Positions 37,942-47,195 of a stretch of 64,000 nt of DNA are shown here, piece after piece. The notes beneath the pieces were generated by a model. It was not told where the DNA came from and did not search any database. It saw only the letters and a program-made list of their open reading frames with translations. Within the stretch, counting starts at the first letter, position 1; each line of letters begins with the position of its first letter. Made by a program: the position numbers and the translations under genes. Source of the DNA: Maribacter sp. HTCC2170 (GTDB lineage Bacteria; Bacteroidota; Bacteroidia; Flavobacteriales; Flavobacteriaceae); the NCBI RefSeq assembly GCF_000153165.2, contig NC_014472.1, forward strand, positions 307,501-371,500, in the 5' to 3' direction.

Positions 37942-39012
37942 ATGAATTTATTTAAATTTTTTCCTTTAGGAAACACAACGTTAAAAAACAGAATAGTAAT
38001 GGCTCCGATGACCCGTAGCAGGGCTATTGGCAACATTCCGAATGAATTAATGGCTGAATACTATCAACAAAGGGCAAGTGCTGGTCTAATTATATCAGAA
38101 GGTACGTCTCCATCCCCCAATGGCCTTGGATATCCTCGTATTCCAGGAGCATATTCCGATGACCAGATTCTTGGCTGGAAGAAAGTTGCCGATGCTGTAC
38201 ATGCAAAAGATGGTAAAATTTTTATCCAACTAATGCATACTGGCAGAATTACGGCAAAAGCTAATTTGCCGGTGGGAAGTATAGCACTTGCCCCTTCGAG
38301 TATTCAAGCTCCTGGAGAAATGTTTACAGACACTGACGGAATGGTTGCTCATGATACACCTAAAGCAATGACTTTGGAAGAAATTGAAACTGTTAAAAAT
38401 GAATTTGTAAACTCTGCAAAAAGGTTGATAAACGAAGCTGATATAGATGGTATAGAGTTGCATGCTGCCAATGGCTATTTACTTAACCAATTTATCAACC
38501 CAAATTCCAATCAAAGAGTAGACTCTTATGGTGGTTCTATTGTAAATAGAACACGCCTTGTACTTGAAGTGGCTGAAGCTGTTGTTGCAGAAATAGGATC
38601 AGATAAAGTTGGCATTCGCTTTTCACCATATGGCGCCTTTAATGATATGCTATCAGATTATGAAGATTTAGAAGATACTTTTGTTTATCTATCAAAGGAG
38701 TTGAAAAAAATGAACATTGCCTATATTAATGTAGTGGACCAAAGAGTTGCTTTTGGTGCACCTGATTTTATAACAGATATTAAGAAAACCATTAAACACC
38801 ATTTCAAAAGAACTGTAATATCTGGCGGAGATATTGATAGCATTGAAAAAGCTGAGGGTATTCTTGATAGTGGTTTAGATCTAGTGTATGTGGGAAGACC
38901 ATTTATCTCTAACCCCAATTTTGTGGAAAAACTACAAAATGGAACCGAATTGACAGCACCGGATATGAATACATTCTATTCACCAGGAGAAAATGGTTAT
39001 ACTGATTATTGA
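37942..39012 (+). CDS. Old Yellow Enzyme family alkene reductase
   Basis: A 356-residue FMN-dependent ene-reductase. Visible are KNRIVMAPMTRSRA (FMN contact), LMHTGR, and the catalytic pair in ELHAANGYLLNQFINPNSN, and SYGGSIVNR; VGRPFISNP binds the phosphate. The family reduces activated C=C bonds of enones, nitro-alkenes and some nitro-esters. NemA-like. It stands 72 bases after the MBL gene. Confidence 0.93.
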   Translation: MNLFKFFPLGNTTLKNRIVMAPMTRSRAIGNIPNELMAEYYQQRASAGLIISEGTSPSPNGLGYPRIPGAYSDDQILGWKKVADAVHAKDGKIFIQLMHTGRITAKANLPVGSIALAPSSIQAPGEMFTDTDGMVAHDTPKAMTLEEIETVKNEFVNSAKRLINEADIDGIELHAANGYLLNQFINPNSNQRVDSYGGSIVNRTRLVLEVAEAVVAEIGSDKVGIRFSPYGAFNDMLSDYEDLEDTFVYLSKELKKMNIAYINVVDQRVAFGAPDFITDIKKTIKHHFKRTVISGGDIDSIEKAEGILDSGLDLVYVGRPFISNPNFVEKLQNGTELTAPDMNTFYSPGENGYTDY

Positions 39013-39107
39013 AATTTCATGAACAATCAAAAAGCACCAAAAGAAATATTTAATAAGAACTTGAAAATATTCTGATTAATTAATCATGCCTTTTAAAAAC
39101 AGTCAAA

Positions 39108-40910
39108 ATGCGTAAGCTATTTATTATACTCTCATGCGCACTATTCGCTAATATTAGCATGGCACAAAAGACTGTTCTTATAGAAGAGTACCTTAATAGA
39201 GCACTAGTTGATGAAAAATTAACTGGTGCTGTTTGGTCAATTGTCGATGAAGAGGTCATTACCACCGGGGCATTAGGTTCAAGAAATGCCAACACAAAAG
39301 AAATTTTAAAAGAAACTGACAAAGTTCTCGTTGGTTCAATAACAAAAACGCTAATAGCAACAGGTATTCTCCGGTTATCAAGTCAAGGTAAATTAGATTT
39401 AGATAGTCCTGTTCAAAAAATTGTACCACATATCCCTTTTGATAATCCTTGGAAAGAAAATCACCCAGTTACTATTCGAGATTTATTAAATCATACTTCT
39501 GGCATTGAGGATTCAAGATTCTGGCAAGTGTTTAGTACAAAGCCTTCCGCCAATGAACCTCTAGAGCATGTTTTTACTAAAAATTTTTCTGTATTGAAAG
39601 TAAGAACCAAACCAGGGTCTAGGTTTTCTTATTCAAATATGGGCTATACTTTTTTGGGCTTGATTATTGAAAAAACTACGGGAGAACCCTATGAAACTTA
39701 TTTGGATCAAAATCTACTTCTTCCATTAGGCATGAATAATAGTACATTTAAATTTACGACTCAAATAGGTAATACTTTAGACCAAACTATGGCCATGGGG
39801 CATTTTGATAATGGGGCAACACAAGAAAACATCCCCATGTTTTTGCGCCCTGCAGGGCAGTTTACAACAACGGCAAGTGATATGGCTTTATTTGCAAAGT
39901 TTTTAATGAATGATGGTCATATAAATGAAAAACCTTTCATTGATATAGAATTACTACAACACATGGGCCAACCCAAAACAACTGAATCCTATAAGAATGG
40001 ATTGACTTCAGGATATCAATTTGGTCTAAGTTATAGAGATAGATATGGCGTAGTTGGAAAATTTCATCGAGGAAATACCTTTGGGTATAGGGCAACGTTC
40101 TATTTATTTCCTGAGCAAAAAAAAGGATTCTTTATCAGTTTTAATTCTGATAGTGAAACTGCTGATTATGAGAAGTTCAATACCATTTTTATAAATCACC
40201 TTGGAATCACTAAGCCAGACAAGCTTAAACCAAAAGACGGTTTACCTTCTAATATTAAAGAATTTGAAGGTTATTATCGCATGAACCCTGTTCGATTTAA
40301 AATGTTTGCTTATCTGGATTTACTTTTCAATTCAATACAGGTACAAACAATAAATAATGAGTTATTTATTAAATCCATTCAAAATGAACCTTACTCTCTT
40401 TTACCAGTTGGTGGTCATTTATTCCGAAAAGAAGATCGAGTAAACCCTTCCCATGTTCTATATAAGAATGAAGGTGTCCAATTTATTGGTGATGGTTTGG
40501 TAACTTATGAAAAATCAAGTTCAGTTTATTTGGGCCTATTGTGGTTGAGCTTTATTGTTGGAATAATAGGTTTACTAATTATTCTAATTCGAGGTTCTTA
40601 CCTACTTTTTCAAAATAAACTTTTCAAAAAAATACAGATTATACCATTGCCATTTTTATCCATTTTAGGGCTTGTAATTCCAATTCCGTTTCTTCTAAAT
40701 CAATCTTTCTTAAATTTAGGCGAATTTACGATTGCAAATGTTCTATTGGCTATAGTTACCGGAATTCTTCCCATGGCATTGATTCTTAGTAGTCTAAAAA
40801 TAAAGAAGGCCAATGCATTAAAAGTAGATATAATAGGGGTTTTGTTTGCTTTACAATGGATTGTAGTATTAATCTATTGGAACCTAGTTCCTTTAAGATT
40901 ATGGATATAG
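39108..40910 (+). CDS. beta-lactamase-fold serine hydrolase with C-terminal membrane domain
   Basis: A 600-residue protein with signal peptide (ending SMAQ). The hydrolase domain (about 25-365) has S77-I-T-K80, YSN in FSYSNMGYTFL and HRG in FHRGNTFGY. After a beta-rich linker the C-terminus has about four membrane helices (SSVYLGLLWLSFIVGIIGL onwards). It would act on the outside while anchored. An 18-codon frame sits in the gap before it and has no clear meaning. Confidence 0.9.
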   Translation: MRKLFIILSCALFANISMAQKTVLIEEYLNRALVDEKLTGAVWSIVDEEVITTGALGSRNANTKEILKETDKVLVGSITKTLIATGILRLSSQGKLDLDSPVQKIVPHIPFDNPWKENHPVTIRDLLNHTSGIEDSRFWQVFSTKPSANEPLEHVFTKNFSVLKVRTKPGSRFSYSNMGYTFLGLIIEKTTGEPYETYLDQNLLLPLGMNNSTFKFTTQIGNTLDQTMAMGHFDNGATQENIPMFLRPAGQFTTTASDMALFAKFLMNDGHINEKPFIDIELLQHMGQPKTTESYKNGLTSGYQFGLSYRDRYGVVGKFHRGNTFGYRATFYLFPEQKKGFFISFNSDSETADYEKFNTIFINHLGITKPDKLKPKDGLPSNIKEFEGYYRMNPVRFKMFAYLDLLFNSIQVQTINNELFIKSIQNEPYSLLPVGGHLFRKEDRVNPSHVLYKNEGVQFIGDGLVTYEKSSSVYLGLLWLSFIVGIIGLLIILIRGSYLLFQNKLFKKIQIIPLPFLSILGLVIPIPFLLNQSFLNLGEFTIANVLLAIVTGILPMALILSSLKIKKANALKVDIIGVLFALQWIVVLIYWNLVPLRLWI

Positions 40911-40932
40911 AATTAATAGCTAAGAATAAAAG

Positions 40933-41475
40933 ATGGAAAGAACAATAGAAGAACAACGAATAGAATTTTCAAACGGAAAATTTCTTGCAACTCCTTTAGC
41001 CGGGATTATTGCCTGGCTAATAGTTGGAGTTTCAGGCTTGTTATTTACTGACAGAGTTACTGTTATCATACTGTTTATTGCAACCGGTAGTATTGTATAC
41101 TTGGGGTTATTTATATCAAAATTTACCGGTGAAGATTTTTTGGATAAAACGAAGCCAAAAAATATATTTGATGGACTGTTTATGTATACCGTGGGACAGT
41201 CCGTTTTGATATATGCCATTGCAATCCCCTTTTTTCTGTTAGACTATACTTCATTGCCAATGACCGTTGGTATTCTTACGGGAACCATGTGGCTTCCATT
41301 CTCATGGATAATCAAACATTGGGTAGGAATATTTCATGCCGTTGCTCGTACCATTCTTGTAGTTTTACTGTGGTATCTTTTCCCAGAAGATAGATTTGCC
41401 ACTATTCCGTTTGCAATTATTGGGATATATATCATTACAATTTTTATTCTAAGAAAAAGAAAGGTTATGCAATAA
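40933..41475 (+). CDS. membrane protein of unknown function (DUF7010-like)
   Basis: A 180-residue protein with about five hydrophobic segments (PLAGIIAWLIVGVSGLLF, VTVIILFIATGSIVYLGLFI, SVLIYAIAIPFFLL, ARTILVVLLWYLFP, FAIIGIYIITIFIL) and a soluble N-terminus MERTIEEQRIEFSNGKFLA. It resembles an uncharacterised bacterial membrane family; the name is tentative. It follows the serine hydrolase by 22 bases. Confidence 0.6.
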   Translation: MERTIEEQRIEFSNGKFLATPLAGIIAWLIVGVSGLLFTDRVTVIILFIATGSIVYLGLFISKFTGEDFLDKTKPKNIFDGLFMYTVGQSVLIYAIAIPFFLLDYTSLPMTVGILTGTMWLPFSWIIKHWVGIFHAVARTILVVLLWYLFPEDRFATIPFAIIGIYIITIFILRKRKVMQ

Positions 41476-41600
41476 GGTATTCTGTACGAAAAAATAAATT
41501 GTAAAAGAGAACATTTGTCATAATGCTAGGATTTCAGACGATGAAAGCAATTTTATTGTAGTAGTAAATATTATAAAATTACTAAACAAAACGACTTAAG

Positions 41601-42012
41601 ATGACACATAAATCAATTAAAATATTCTTAAGACTTGCCTTATCAATTGGATTTCTGTCTGCGGCAGCAGGTCGATTTTGATTTTGGCCCACAGCCGTTT
41701 CTGCTTGGGGGAAACTGGAATAGTTTTATTTAAAATATCGCTGTGATAAATAAATTAATGCCAGATGTTCTGATTTCTCCTTTAGGAGTAATTGTAACAA
41801 CGACTGAAATCTTTGCCTTATATTTAAGTATTCGATTCAAAACTGAATATTGTGCTAAACTGAGCTTATTTGTTGTTGCTCTTTGCTTTGGCAATGACAT
41901 TCTCAACGGGAATGAAAGGAGCATTTTTGACTATTCGGTTTTCACAGTCTCTGCATCAGCATTTGCCTTGAGTCTGATGAAAGAAAAATATTTGGAGTTA
42001 GACAATTTTTAG
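41601..42012 (+). pseudogene. DoxX-family membrane protein, inactivated
   Basis: ATG 41601 starts MTHKSIKIFLRLALSIGFLS, a typical DoxX N-terminus, but a TGA stands at 41679 where Gly is expected. Frame is then lost near GCTTGGGGGAAACTGG (41703-41718), and a TAA follows about 41732. The C-terminal half is open (KLSLFVVALCFGNDILNG, SASAFALSLMKEKYLELD) and clearly DoxX-like. At least three lesions are present, so it is a real pseudogene rather than a sequencing slip. Confidence 0.85.
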
Positions 42013-42032
42013 CAAAACCAATTAAATAAAAA

Positions 42033-42509
42033 ATGAAAAAGAACACTCTGGAGATCTTGAAAAAATTACAGCTTCAACTCCCTAAAATTTCTACTCCTGG
42101 TGGTTCTTATGTTTCTGTAAATATTAGGGACAACATTGCCTATGTCGCTATCCAGTTTCCAATAAGAAATGGCACTTACTTATATCAAGGAAGGCTAGGA
42201 AATGAGCTCTCAACTGAAAGTGGCATTAAAGCAATGGAGCTTTGCGCGTTAAACGTACTTGCTCAAATACATGATAAAGTCGGCTTTGAAAATGTGGTTG
42301 GCCTAAATCATATAGATGTTTATTTTCAGGCCACTGGCAATTGGGATGAATCTCCGATAGTAGCAAATGGTGCCTCAGATTTATTTACTAAAATCTTAGG
42401 GGATAAGGGTACTCATTCAAGAACTATTTTTGGTGTTGATAAACTTCCCAGGAATTTTGGTGTTGGATTAACAACAACATTTACTTTAATAAAAAGAACC
42501 AAGCTCTAA
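42033..42509 (+). CDS. RidA/YjgF-family protein
   Basis: A 158-residue trimer-forming protein of the longer RidA branch: GGSYVSVNIRDNIAYVAIQF, GRLGNELSTESGIKAM, and FGVDKLPRNFGVGLTTTFTL. The catalytic Arg of true enamine deaminases (usually in the RxxxxVxxLPxxxxVEi region) is not clearly conserved in its normal place, so activity is uncertain. It follows the DoxX pseudogene by 20 bases. Confidence 0.82.
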   Translation: MKKNTLEILKKLQLQLPKISTPGGSYVSVNIRDNIAYVAIQFPIRNGTYLYQGRLGNELSTESGIKAMELCALNVLAQIHDKVGFENVVGLNHIDVYFQATGNWDESPIVANGASDLFTKILGDKGTHSRTIFGVDKLPRNFGVGLTTTFTLIKRTKL

Positions 42510-42534
42510 ATTGACAGAGCTTAGTTCTTTTTTT
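42496..42534 (+). terminator. intrinsic terminator after the RidA gene
   Basis: GAACCAAGCTCT pairs with AGAGCTTAGTTC (one G-T pair) around an eight-base loop, then T7. The stem overlaps the end of the RidA frame and also serves the convergent NmrA gene. Confidence 0.85.
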
Positions 42535-42550
42535 ATGGAACAAGAACTTC

Positions 42551-43435
42551 TTAGCTCATAAACATAGCCTGATGTTCTGCAACATACTGTTCAAAAGATC
42601 TTGGTTCATGACCTGTAATGTCTTGGACATTAGTACTGATTCTATTGAATCTCCCATCTGAAACTTCACTACTGAATTCCCTTAAATGTTTGGCTAGAAA
42701 AGGATTGATCGTTGGATGATCTTTAATTGTATCTATCCATTGGTCAATTGAAATAGGTATGTATTCAATATCCTGATTTAGTACTTCACCTATACTTTCA
42801 GCAACATCTGTAGCACTATATGTTTTGCTTCCTGTAAGGTCATATCTTTTACCAATATGCTTCTCCCTATTGTGGTCACTCAAAATTTCTGCTACGACTT
42901 CCCCAATATCCTTAGGATGAATAATGGTATAATTTGCTTCTGAATCAGGGTAGTAGAATTTTTGTTGAGCAGCTACGGTTGGCGCTGCCAAACCTAAATA
43001 ATTCCATGCAAATAATCCTGGTCTAATATGTACGGCTCCTATATTTGCCCAATCAAAGATGCTCTCTGTAATTACATGGTTTTGAGTGGCAGGACTAGGC
43101 GTGTCTTCCCGCGCTCCCATTTGAGACATTTCAACAACCATCTCGACATTTTCTTCTTTTGCAGCTTTTGCAAAATAGCCAGCGGCCTTTGGCAAATAAT
43201 CGGTAAAAGGATAACAAAAGAATGCTCTGTTGACGCCCTTTAGGGCTCGTCTTAATGATTCAATATCGAGAAAATCCCCTTTTACAACCTCAACACCAAG
43301 TGTTTCAAGTTGCTTACTTCTTTCGTCAATAGTTCTTACCATTGCCCTTACTTTTATGCCTTTGTCAACCAAATGTTGTATAGCATATTGACTTGTTGTT
43401 CCGGTAGCACCGGTAATCAAAATATGTGTGCCCAT
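42551..43435 (-). CDS. NmrA-like NAD(P)-binding reductase
   Basis: A 294-residue atypical SDR. Its N-terminus GTHILITGATGTTSQYAIQ contains the dinucleotide motif; the rest (VVKGDFLDIESLRRAL, MVVEMSQMGA, YDLTGSKTYSATDVAE) follows the NmrA/HSCARG pattern. Members act as redox sensors or reduce quinones. Its paralogue in the AraC cluster is at 52409. It is the second gene of the MarR-controlled group, 52 bases after the hydrolase. Confidence 0.88.
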   Translation of the reverse strand: MGTHILITGATGTTSQYAIQHLVDKGIKVRAMVRTIDERSKQLETLGVEVVKGDFLDIESLRRALKGVNRAFFCYPFTDYLPKAAGYFAKAAKEENVEMVVEMSQMGAREDTPSPATQNHVITESIFDWANIGAVHIRPGLFAWNYLGLAAPTVAAQQKFYYPDSEANYTIIHPKDIGEVVAEILSDHNREKHIGKRYDLTGSKTYSATDVAESIGEVLNQDIEYIPISIDQWIDTIKDHPTINPFLAKHLREFSSEVSDGRFNRISTNVQDITGHEPRSFEQYVAEHQAMFMS

Positions 43436-43487
43436 AATTTTACTTTTTATTTAATCATTATTCTAGTTTGATATTTTTATAAATTGA

Positions 43488-44348
43488 TTAATTCGTTTTT
43501 GATGCCCAATTTTTTATGTATTTCGATGCAAGTTCTCCTTGTTCATCCTGCCAGAAATGGCTAGCATCCAACATTTTCACTTCATGATTCTTGAAAATCG
43601 ATTGAAATATGCTTAGTTCAGGTTTTTGAAATGCGAAATCATGCTTACCCCATGTAAAGAGTACGGGCTTTTCCTTGAGGATATTTAAGGACGATTCAAT
43701 TTTTGCTAAAAATGATTTTGAATTATAAAGCTCTTTTGGAAATATGGCTGTTTGCTTTGAATTTTCACTATTCTCAAATGGAGCTTTATACATTGCCAAT
43801 TCTCGGTTCGAAGGTGATTTTACAAACCCTTTTTTCATAAACACATGCCAAACTCCATTAAAGGAATGTGCCATCCATCTACCAATGTAACCACCCATAA
43901 TGTGACTGAACATTTTCTGCCCAAACCTTTTAAGTGGCCATGCCCAAGTATTGCCGAGTACCATTCCTCTAACAAGCTCAGGATTGTTTATGGCTATATT
44001 AAGACCAATTGGACCGCCCCAATCCTGCATTACTAATATGATTTCTTTTAAATCTAATAGATTGATAAATTCTTCTATGATTTGACTATGTGTACTAGGA
44101 AGAAAATCATACTTCAAAGGAGTAGGAGAAAGTCCAAAGCCGGGGTAATCAGGTGCAATAACTCTGTACTCATCCTTTAATTCATTAATCATTTTCCGAT
44201 ATAAAAATGACCAGGTTGGATTGCCATGAAGCATCAAAATTACAGGTCCTTCTCCTTCATCCACATAATGCACTTTAATTTCATTGTTTATTTTGATATA
44301 GTTGCTTTTAAAAGGATATAGTTGTTCGTCTATTTTAAATTTTTCCAT
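43488..44348 (-). CDS. haloalkane dehalogenase-like alpha/beta hydrolase
   Basis: A 286-residue soluble enzyme. Oxyanion motif HGNPTWSFLYR (41-51), then nucleophile elbow VMQDWGGPIGL with D109, as in haloalkane dehalogenases, where this exact QDWGGPIG pattern is typical. The acid is in the strand HDFAF and the His in DASHFWQDE (about 267). DhaA-type halide-stabilising Trp is plausible at W110. A MarR operator lies 14 bases upstream. Substrate is not proven. Confidence 0.9.
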   Translation of the reverse strand: MEKFKIDEQLYPFKSNYIKINNEIKVHYVDEGEGPVILMLHGNPTWSFLYRKMINELKDEYRVIAPDYPGFGLSPTPLKYDFLPSTHSQIIEEFINLLDLKEIILVMQDWGGPIGLNIAINNPELVRGMVLGNTWAWPLKRFGQKMFSHIMGGYIGRWMAHSFNGVWHVFMKKGFVKSPSNRELAMYKAPFENSENSKQTAIFPKELYNSKSFLAKIESSLNILKEKPVLFTWGKHDFAFQKPELSIFQSIFKNHEVKMLDASHFWQDEQGELASKYIKNWASKTN

Positions 44349-44361
44349 TTTATTTATATAG

Positions 44362-44375
44362 GTTGTATATACAAC
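44362..44375 (-). promoter_or_regulatory. MarR operator, hydrolase copy
   Basis: GTTGTATATACAAC is a perfect 14-bp palindrome just upstream of the hydrolase start. One base differs from the palindrome in front of marR (GTTGTATATGCAAC at 44817). Confidence 0.75.
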
Positions 44376-44393
44376 ATTAATATTAATTTTTTT

Positions 44394-44795
44394 TTATTTT
44401 AATCGTTGCTCAAGCTTTTCAAGAGGAACTGTCCCGTAATCACCCATCATGTCTACCAGAGAATCCATTACTTCTTCCCAATGAGGAATTAATTTGTTCA
44501 CAAGATCAATACCTTCATTTGTTAACTCTATTTCAGGCCTATATGCAGTTGTTCTTCGAACCAATTTATACTTTTGAAGCAATTTCACATTTCTACTTAC
44601 TGTGGATCTCTCGAGTACTAAAGCTTCACCAATTTTTCCTTGCTCTACTTTACCAAGTTTACTTAGTGCAAATAAGATAGTCATCTGGTTTTCTGTTATT
44701 CCAAACTCCTTTAAGCAATTGCGCATATAACCATCTGCAATTCTAGATAATTTTCTTAATCTTGAGCTAATACAATTTTGCAATTCATATTTCAT
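44394..44795 (-). CDS. MarR-family transcriptional regulator
   Basis: 133 residues from ATG 44795. The winged HTH is central: QMTILFALSKLGKVEQGKI, EALVLERSTVSRNVKLLQKY and the wing RRTTAYRPEIELTNEGIDL. It is expected to dimerise on the GTTGTATATRCAAC palindromes near its own promoter and before the hydrolase gene. A ligand would release it and switch on hydrolase and NmrA. A longer frame to 44810 overlaps the promoter box and is rejected. Confidence 0.92.
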   Translation of the reverse strand: MKYELQNCISSRLRKLSRIADGYMRNCLKEFGITENQMTILFALSKLGKVEQGKIGEALVLERSTVSRNVKLLQKYKLVRRTTAYRPEIELTNEGIDLVNKLIPHWEEVMDSLVDMMGDYGTVPLEKLEQRLK

Positions 44796-44799
44796 AGGA

Positions 44800-44839
44800 C
44801 AAACATACAAACACTTGTTGTATATGCAACATATATTTG
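44800..44839. promoter_or_regulatory. marR promoter, operator and possible divergent promoter
   Basis: TATGTTTG (44807-44800, minus) is a -7 box, with TTG at 44829-44827 exactly 19 bases upstream. The palindrome GTTGTATATGCAAC (44817-44830) covers the -33 part. On the plus strand TATATTTG at 44832-44839 could start a leader towards the Crp-type gene. Box to start codon is only four bases, so the marR message may be leaderless. Confidence 0.7.
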
Positions 44840-44946
44840 TGTGTTTAACTATTATTTAGCATTTAAGAATATAATTAAAGTCATAGTTTTTGCCAATATT
44901 GGTAATTATCTAGCGACTCTTGTTATATAATAAAGGTCATTATTTG

Positions 44947-44995
44947 TTATATTTATTCTCCTTTCATACCTATTATTCAAGGAGAATAAATATAA
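44947..44995. repeat. perfect 17-bp inverted repeat before the Crp/Fnr-type gene
   Basis: TTATATTTATTCTCCTT (44947-44963) and its exact complement AAGGAGAATAAATATAA (44979-44995) are separated by 15 bases and end ten bases before the start codon. They can form a long hairpin in the 5' leader or a wide operator. The right arm holds AAGGAGA, an anti-SD match that the hairpin would hide. Confidence 0.8.
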
Positions 44996-45005
44996 AATAA
45001 ATATA

Positions 45006-45602
45006 ATGACAACTAAGGCGGACTACAATCAATGTATTAAAGATGTCATTTACAAATATTATAAAGTAGATGAAAGTTCTCTTTCCACATTATATAATCT
45101 AGCGGAGATCAAGCACTTCAAAAAAAATGAGATTATATTACCTGTGGGTAAAATCGCTAATGATATTTGTATTTTATATAAGGGAGTAGTTATAGCATAC
45201 TTCTTAGATGAAAATGGTAATGCCTACAACAAAAACATCTTTTTAGAAAATAATCTTGTAGGTTCAACAGTTTCCTACCTCACTAATTCCCCTTCTAAAT
45301 TTGCTCTTGAAGCATTAGAAGATAGTATTATTATAAGTTTTAATTACAAAAAATATCGTGAACTTATATTCAATAATGACAACTTCAAGAACTACTATAT
45401 ATCCTATCTCGAAAAACAATGGATTATAGAAAAAGAGAAAAGAGAAATTGATATTGTCATGAAAGATGCCTCTGTTAGATATGAAGAATTCTTAGAGCAA
45501 TACCCGAATATCGATAAAAAAATACCTCTCAATCATATTGCTTCGCATCTTGGCATCACACCCAGACAGTTTAGCCGAATAAGAAAAATCATAAAAAATT
45601 AG
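45006..45602 (+). CDS. Crp/Fnr-family regulator
   Basis: A 198-residue protein. The cyclic-nucleotide-binding-like barrel spans about 20-115 (LAEIKHFKKNEIILPVGK, DICILYKGVVIAYF), followed by a dimer helix and HTH at about 165-195 (IPLNHIASHLGITPRQFSRI). There are no Fe-S Cys and no clear cAMP-contact Arg-Ser pair, so the effector is unknown. A perfect inverted repeat sits in its leader. It runs divergently from marR. Confidence 0.9.
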   Translation: MTTKADYNQCIKDVIYKYYKVDESSLSTLYNLAEIKHFKKNEIILPVGKIANDICILYKGVVIAYFLDENGNAYNKNIFLENNLVGSTVSYLTNSPSKFALEALEDSIIISFNYKKYRELIFNNDNFKNYYISYLEKQWIIEKEKREIDIVMKDASVRYEEFLEQYPNIDKKIPLNHIASHLGITPRQFSRIRKIIKN

Positions 45603-45974
45603 TTTAATTACAATAGATTACGGTAATAATACCTCGTCAAGCCGACTAATTTTGGCATAATTAAAAGGCAGTTAACCTCTTCAACCATATATAAGGTATC
45701 TATCCAAAGAACTTTAATGTCTAGACATATGTCCTTTTTCTTCTCATCAAACCATATTTACTTTGTAGAATATAACTAATAGCTGTGATTACGCTTTAAA
45801 TATCAGCACTTTAGTCAATATTTATACACGAGAAAAGATAACATTGAACTATCAAATAGGAATTCTTTCCGAACAAATAAAGCTTCTTTTGGAACAAGAA
45901 TACCATTAAGGCTATTATGACCTTTGTAAAGTAACAATTATAACATGGTAATTATACACTTAAAAAAATATCAA
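45603..45974. other. intergenic stretch before the esterase gene
   Basis: No gene or tRNA is seen. A GAACA-spaced motif (CCGAACAAATAAAGC... GGAACAAGAATACC, about 45870-45905) looks like a pair of direct half-sites upstream of the esterase gene. No exact TAnnTTTG box is found. Confidence 0.35.
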
Positions 45975-47195
45975 ATGAAAACACTTAAGATTACATTAAC
46001 CATTCTTTGCTTTGCATTCATTCATTTGAATACAAATGCTCAATTGGCCGAAAGAATAGAGTTGACAAATAACAATCAACTTTTGGGACTTGGTACTCAG
46101 TATTTTTTGAAATCAGAAATTTTACAAGAAGATCGTCCAATTATTATTTCATTACCAGTTGGATATAAAAATAATGATGCCAATTATCCTGTTCTTTATC
46201 TTTTGGATGGACTGGGGAATATCAAACATGTAGTTGGTACGGTAGAACTTTTAACAGAATCGGGAACCATTCCTCCCATAATTATAGTTGCTATAGAGAG
46301 TTTAGATAGATCACGGGATTTAACACCCTCAAAAGCAGGAAAGGACGTTTATGGGGGAACTGGTGACGCAGGGATACCACAAAGTGGAGGCGCTCCTGAG
46401 TTTCTTCAGTTCTTGGAAAAAGAATTGATTCCTTATGTAGAATCAAACTTTCGAACCCACCCATACCGTCTTTTAGAAGGGCACTCGTTTGGAGGTTTAT
46501 TTGGTACATATACGCTCATGGAGAAGCCGGGGATTTTTGATGCATTCATTATTCAATCCCCAGCTTTATGGTGGAATAAAGAAGAGATGACTGAAAAAGC
46601 TAAAGAATTTTTCCAATCAAATACTAACCTGGATAAATCGGTTTACTTTGGAATTGGCGGAGGTGATGGATGGGGAATGCGACAGGAATTGATCCGTTAT
46701 GTGGATGTGATAAAACAGAATAATCCTAAAAACCTCCATTGGATGCATCAAGAGATTGGGGATGAAGGTCATGATGACGCCCGATTATTACTAAATTATT
46801 ATGGATTGAAGTTTGTCTTTTCCGATTTAAAAGCATCGGAGAATTCTTTAAAAAATTATAGTGATGAAGTATTTCTGAAAAGTGAACAGCATCTGGCGGA
46901 CAAGTATGGCAAAAACGTCCGAAGACCGGCCAGTGATTACTTTGACATAATCACTAAACTTCTAAACGACCAAAATGATTTAGGAGCCATTACAGTTCTA
47001 AAGAGAGCTTCAGAAGCATATCCGAACTACGCTATACTATCAAATAACTTAGGACAGTTGTATGAAAAAACAAATCAAATAGACAAAGCGATTGAAGCCT
47101 ATGAGTCAGCGATTATAATTTCAAAAAAATTAAAATTAGGACAAGAGGTAGGTTATCAAAAAGAGATTGATAGAATGAAAAACTCTCAAGAATGA
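45975..47195 (+). CDS. exported alpha/beta hydrolase with TPR tail
   Basis: 406 residues from ATG 45975. Signal peptide MKTLKITLTILCFAF... ends NTNAQ. The esterase D-type domain has PVLYLLDG (oxyanion), the elbow GHSFGG (169-174, nucleophile S171) and late acid/His (GDEGHDDARL). Residues about 325-390 contain a TPR-like pair (LSNNLGQLYEKTNQIDKAIE). The family hydrolyses siderophores, feruloyl esters or thioesters. It probably acts in the periplasm. Confidence 0.88.
   Translation: MKTLKITLTILCFAFIHLNTNAQLAERIELTNNNQLLGLGTQYFLKSEILQEDRPIIISLPVGYKNNDANYPVLYLLDGLGNIKHVVGTVELLTESGTIPPIIIVAIESLDRSRDLTPSKAGKDVYGGTGDAGIPQSGGAPEFLQFLEKELIPYVESNFRTHPYRLLEGHSFGGLFGTYTLMEKPGIFDAFIIQSPALWWNKEEMTEKAKEFFQSNTNLDKSVYFGIGGGDGWGMRQELIRYVDVIKQNNPKNLHWMHQEIGDEGHDDARLLLNYYGLKFVFSDLKASENSLKNYSDEVFLKSEQHLADKYGKNVRRPASDYFDIITKLLNDQNDLGAITVLKRASEAYPNYAILSNNLGQLYEKTNQIDKAIEAYESAIIISKKLKLGQEVGYQKEIDRMKNSQE

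Noticed and set aside
39019-39075. 18-codon frame before the serine hydrolase at 39108
   Set aside because: Too short, no conserved feature, and no regulatory codon pattern such as an attenuator.
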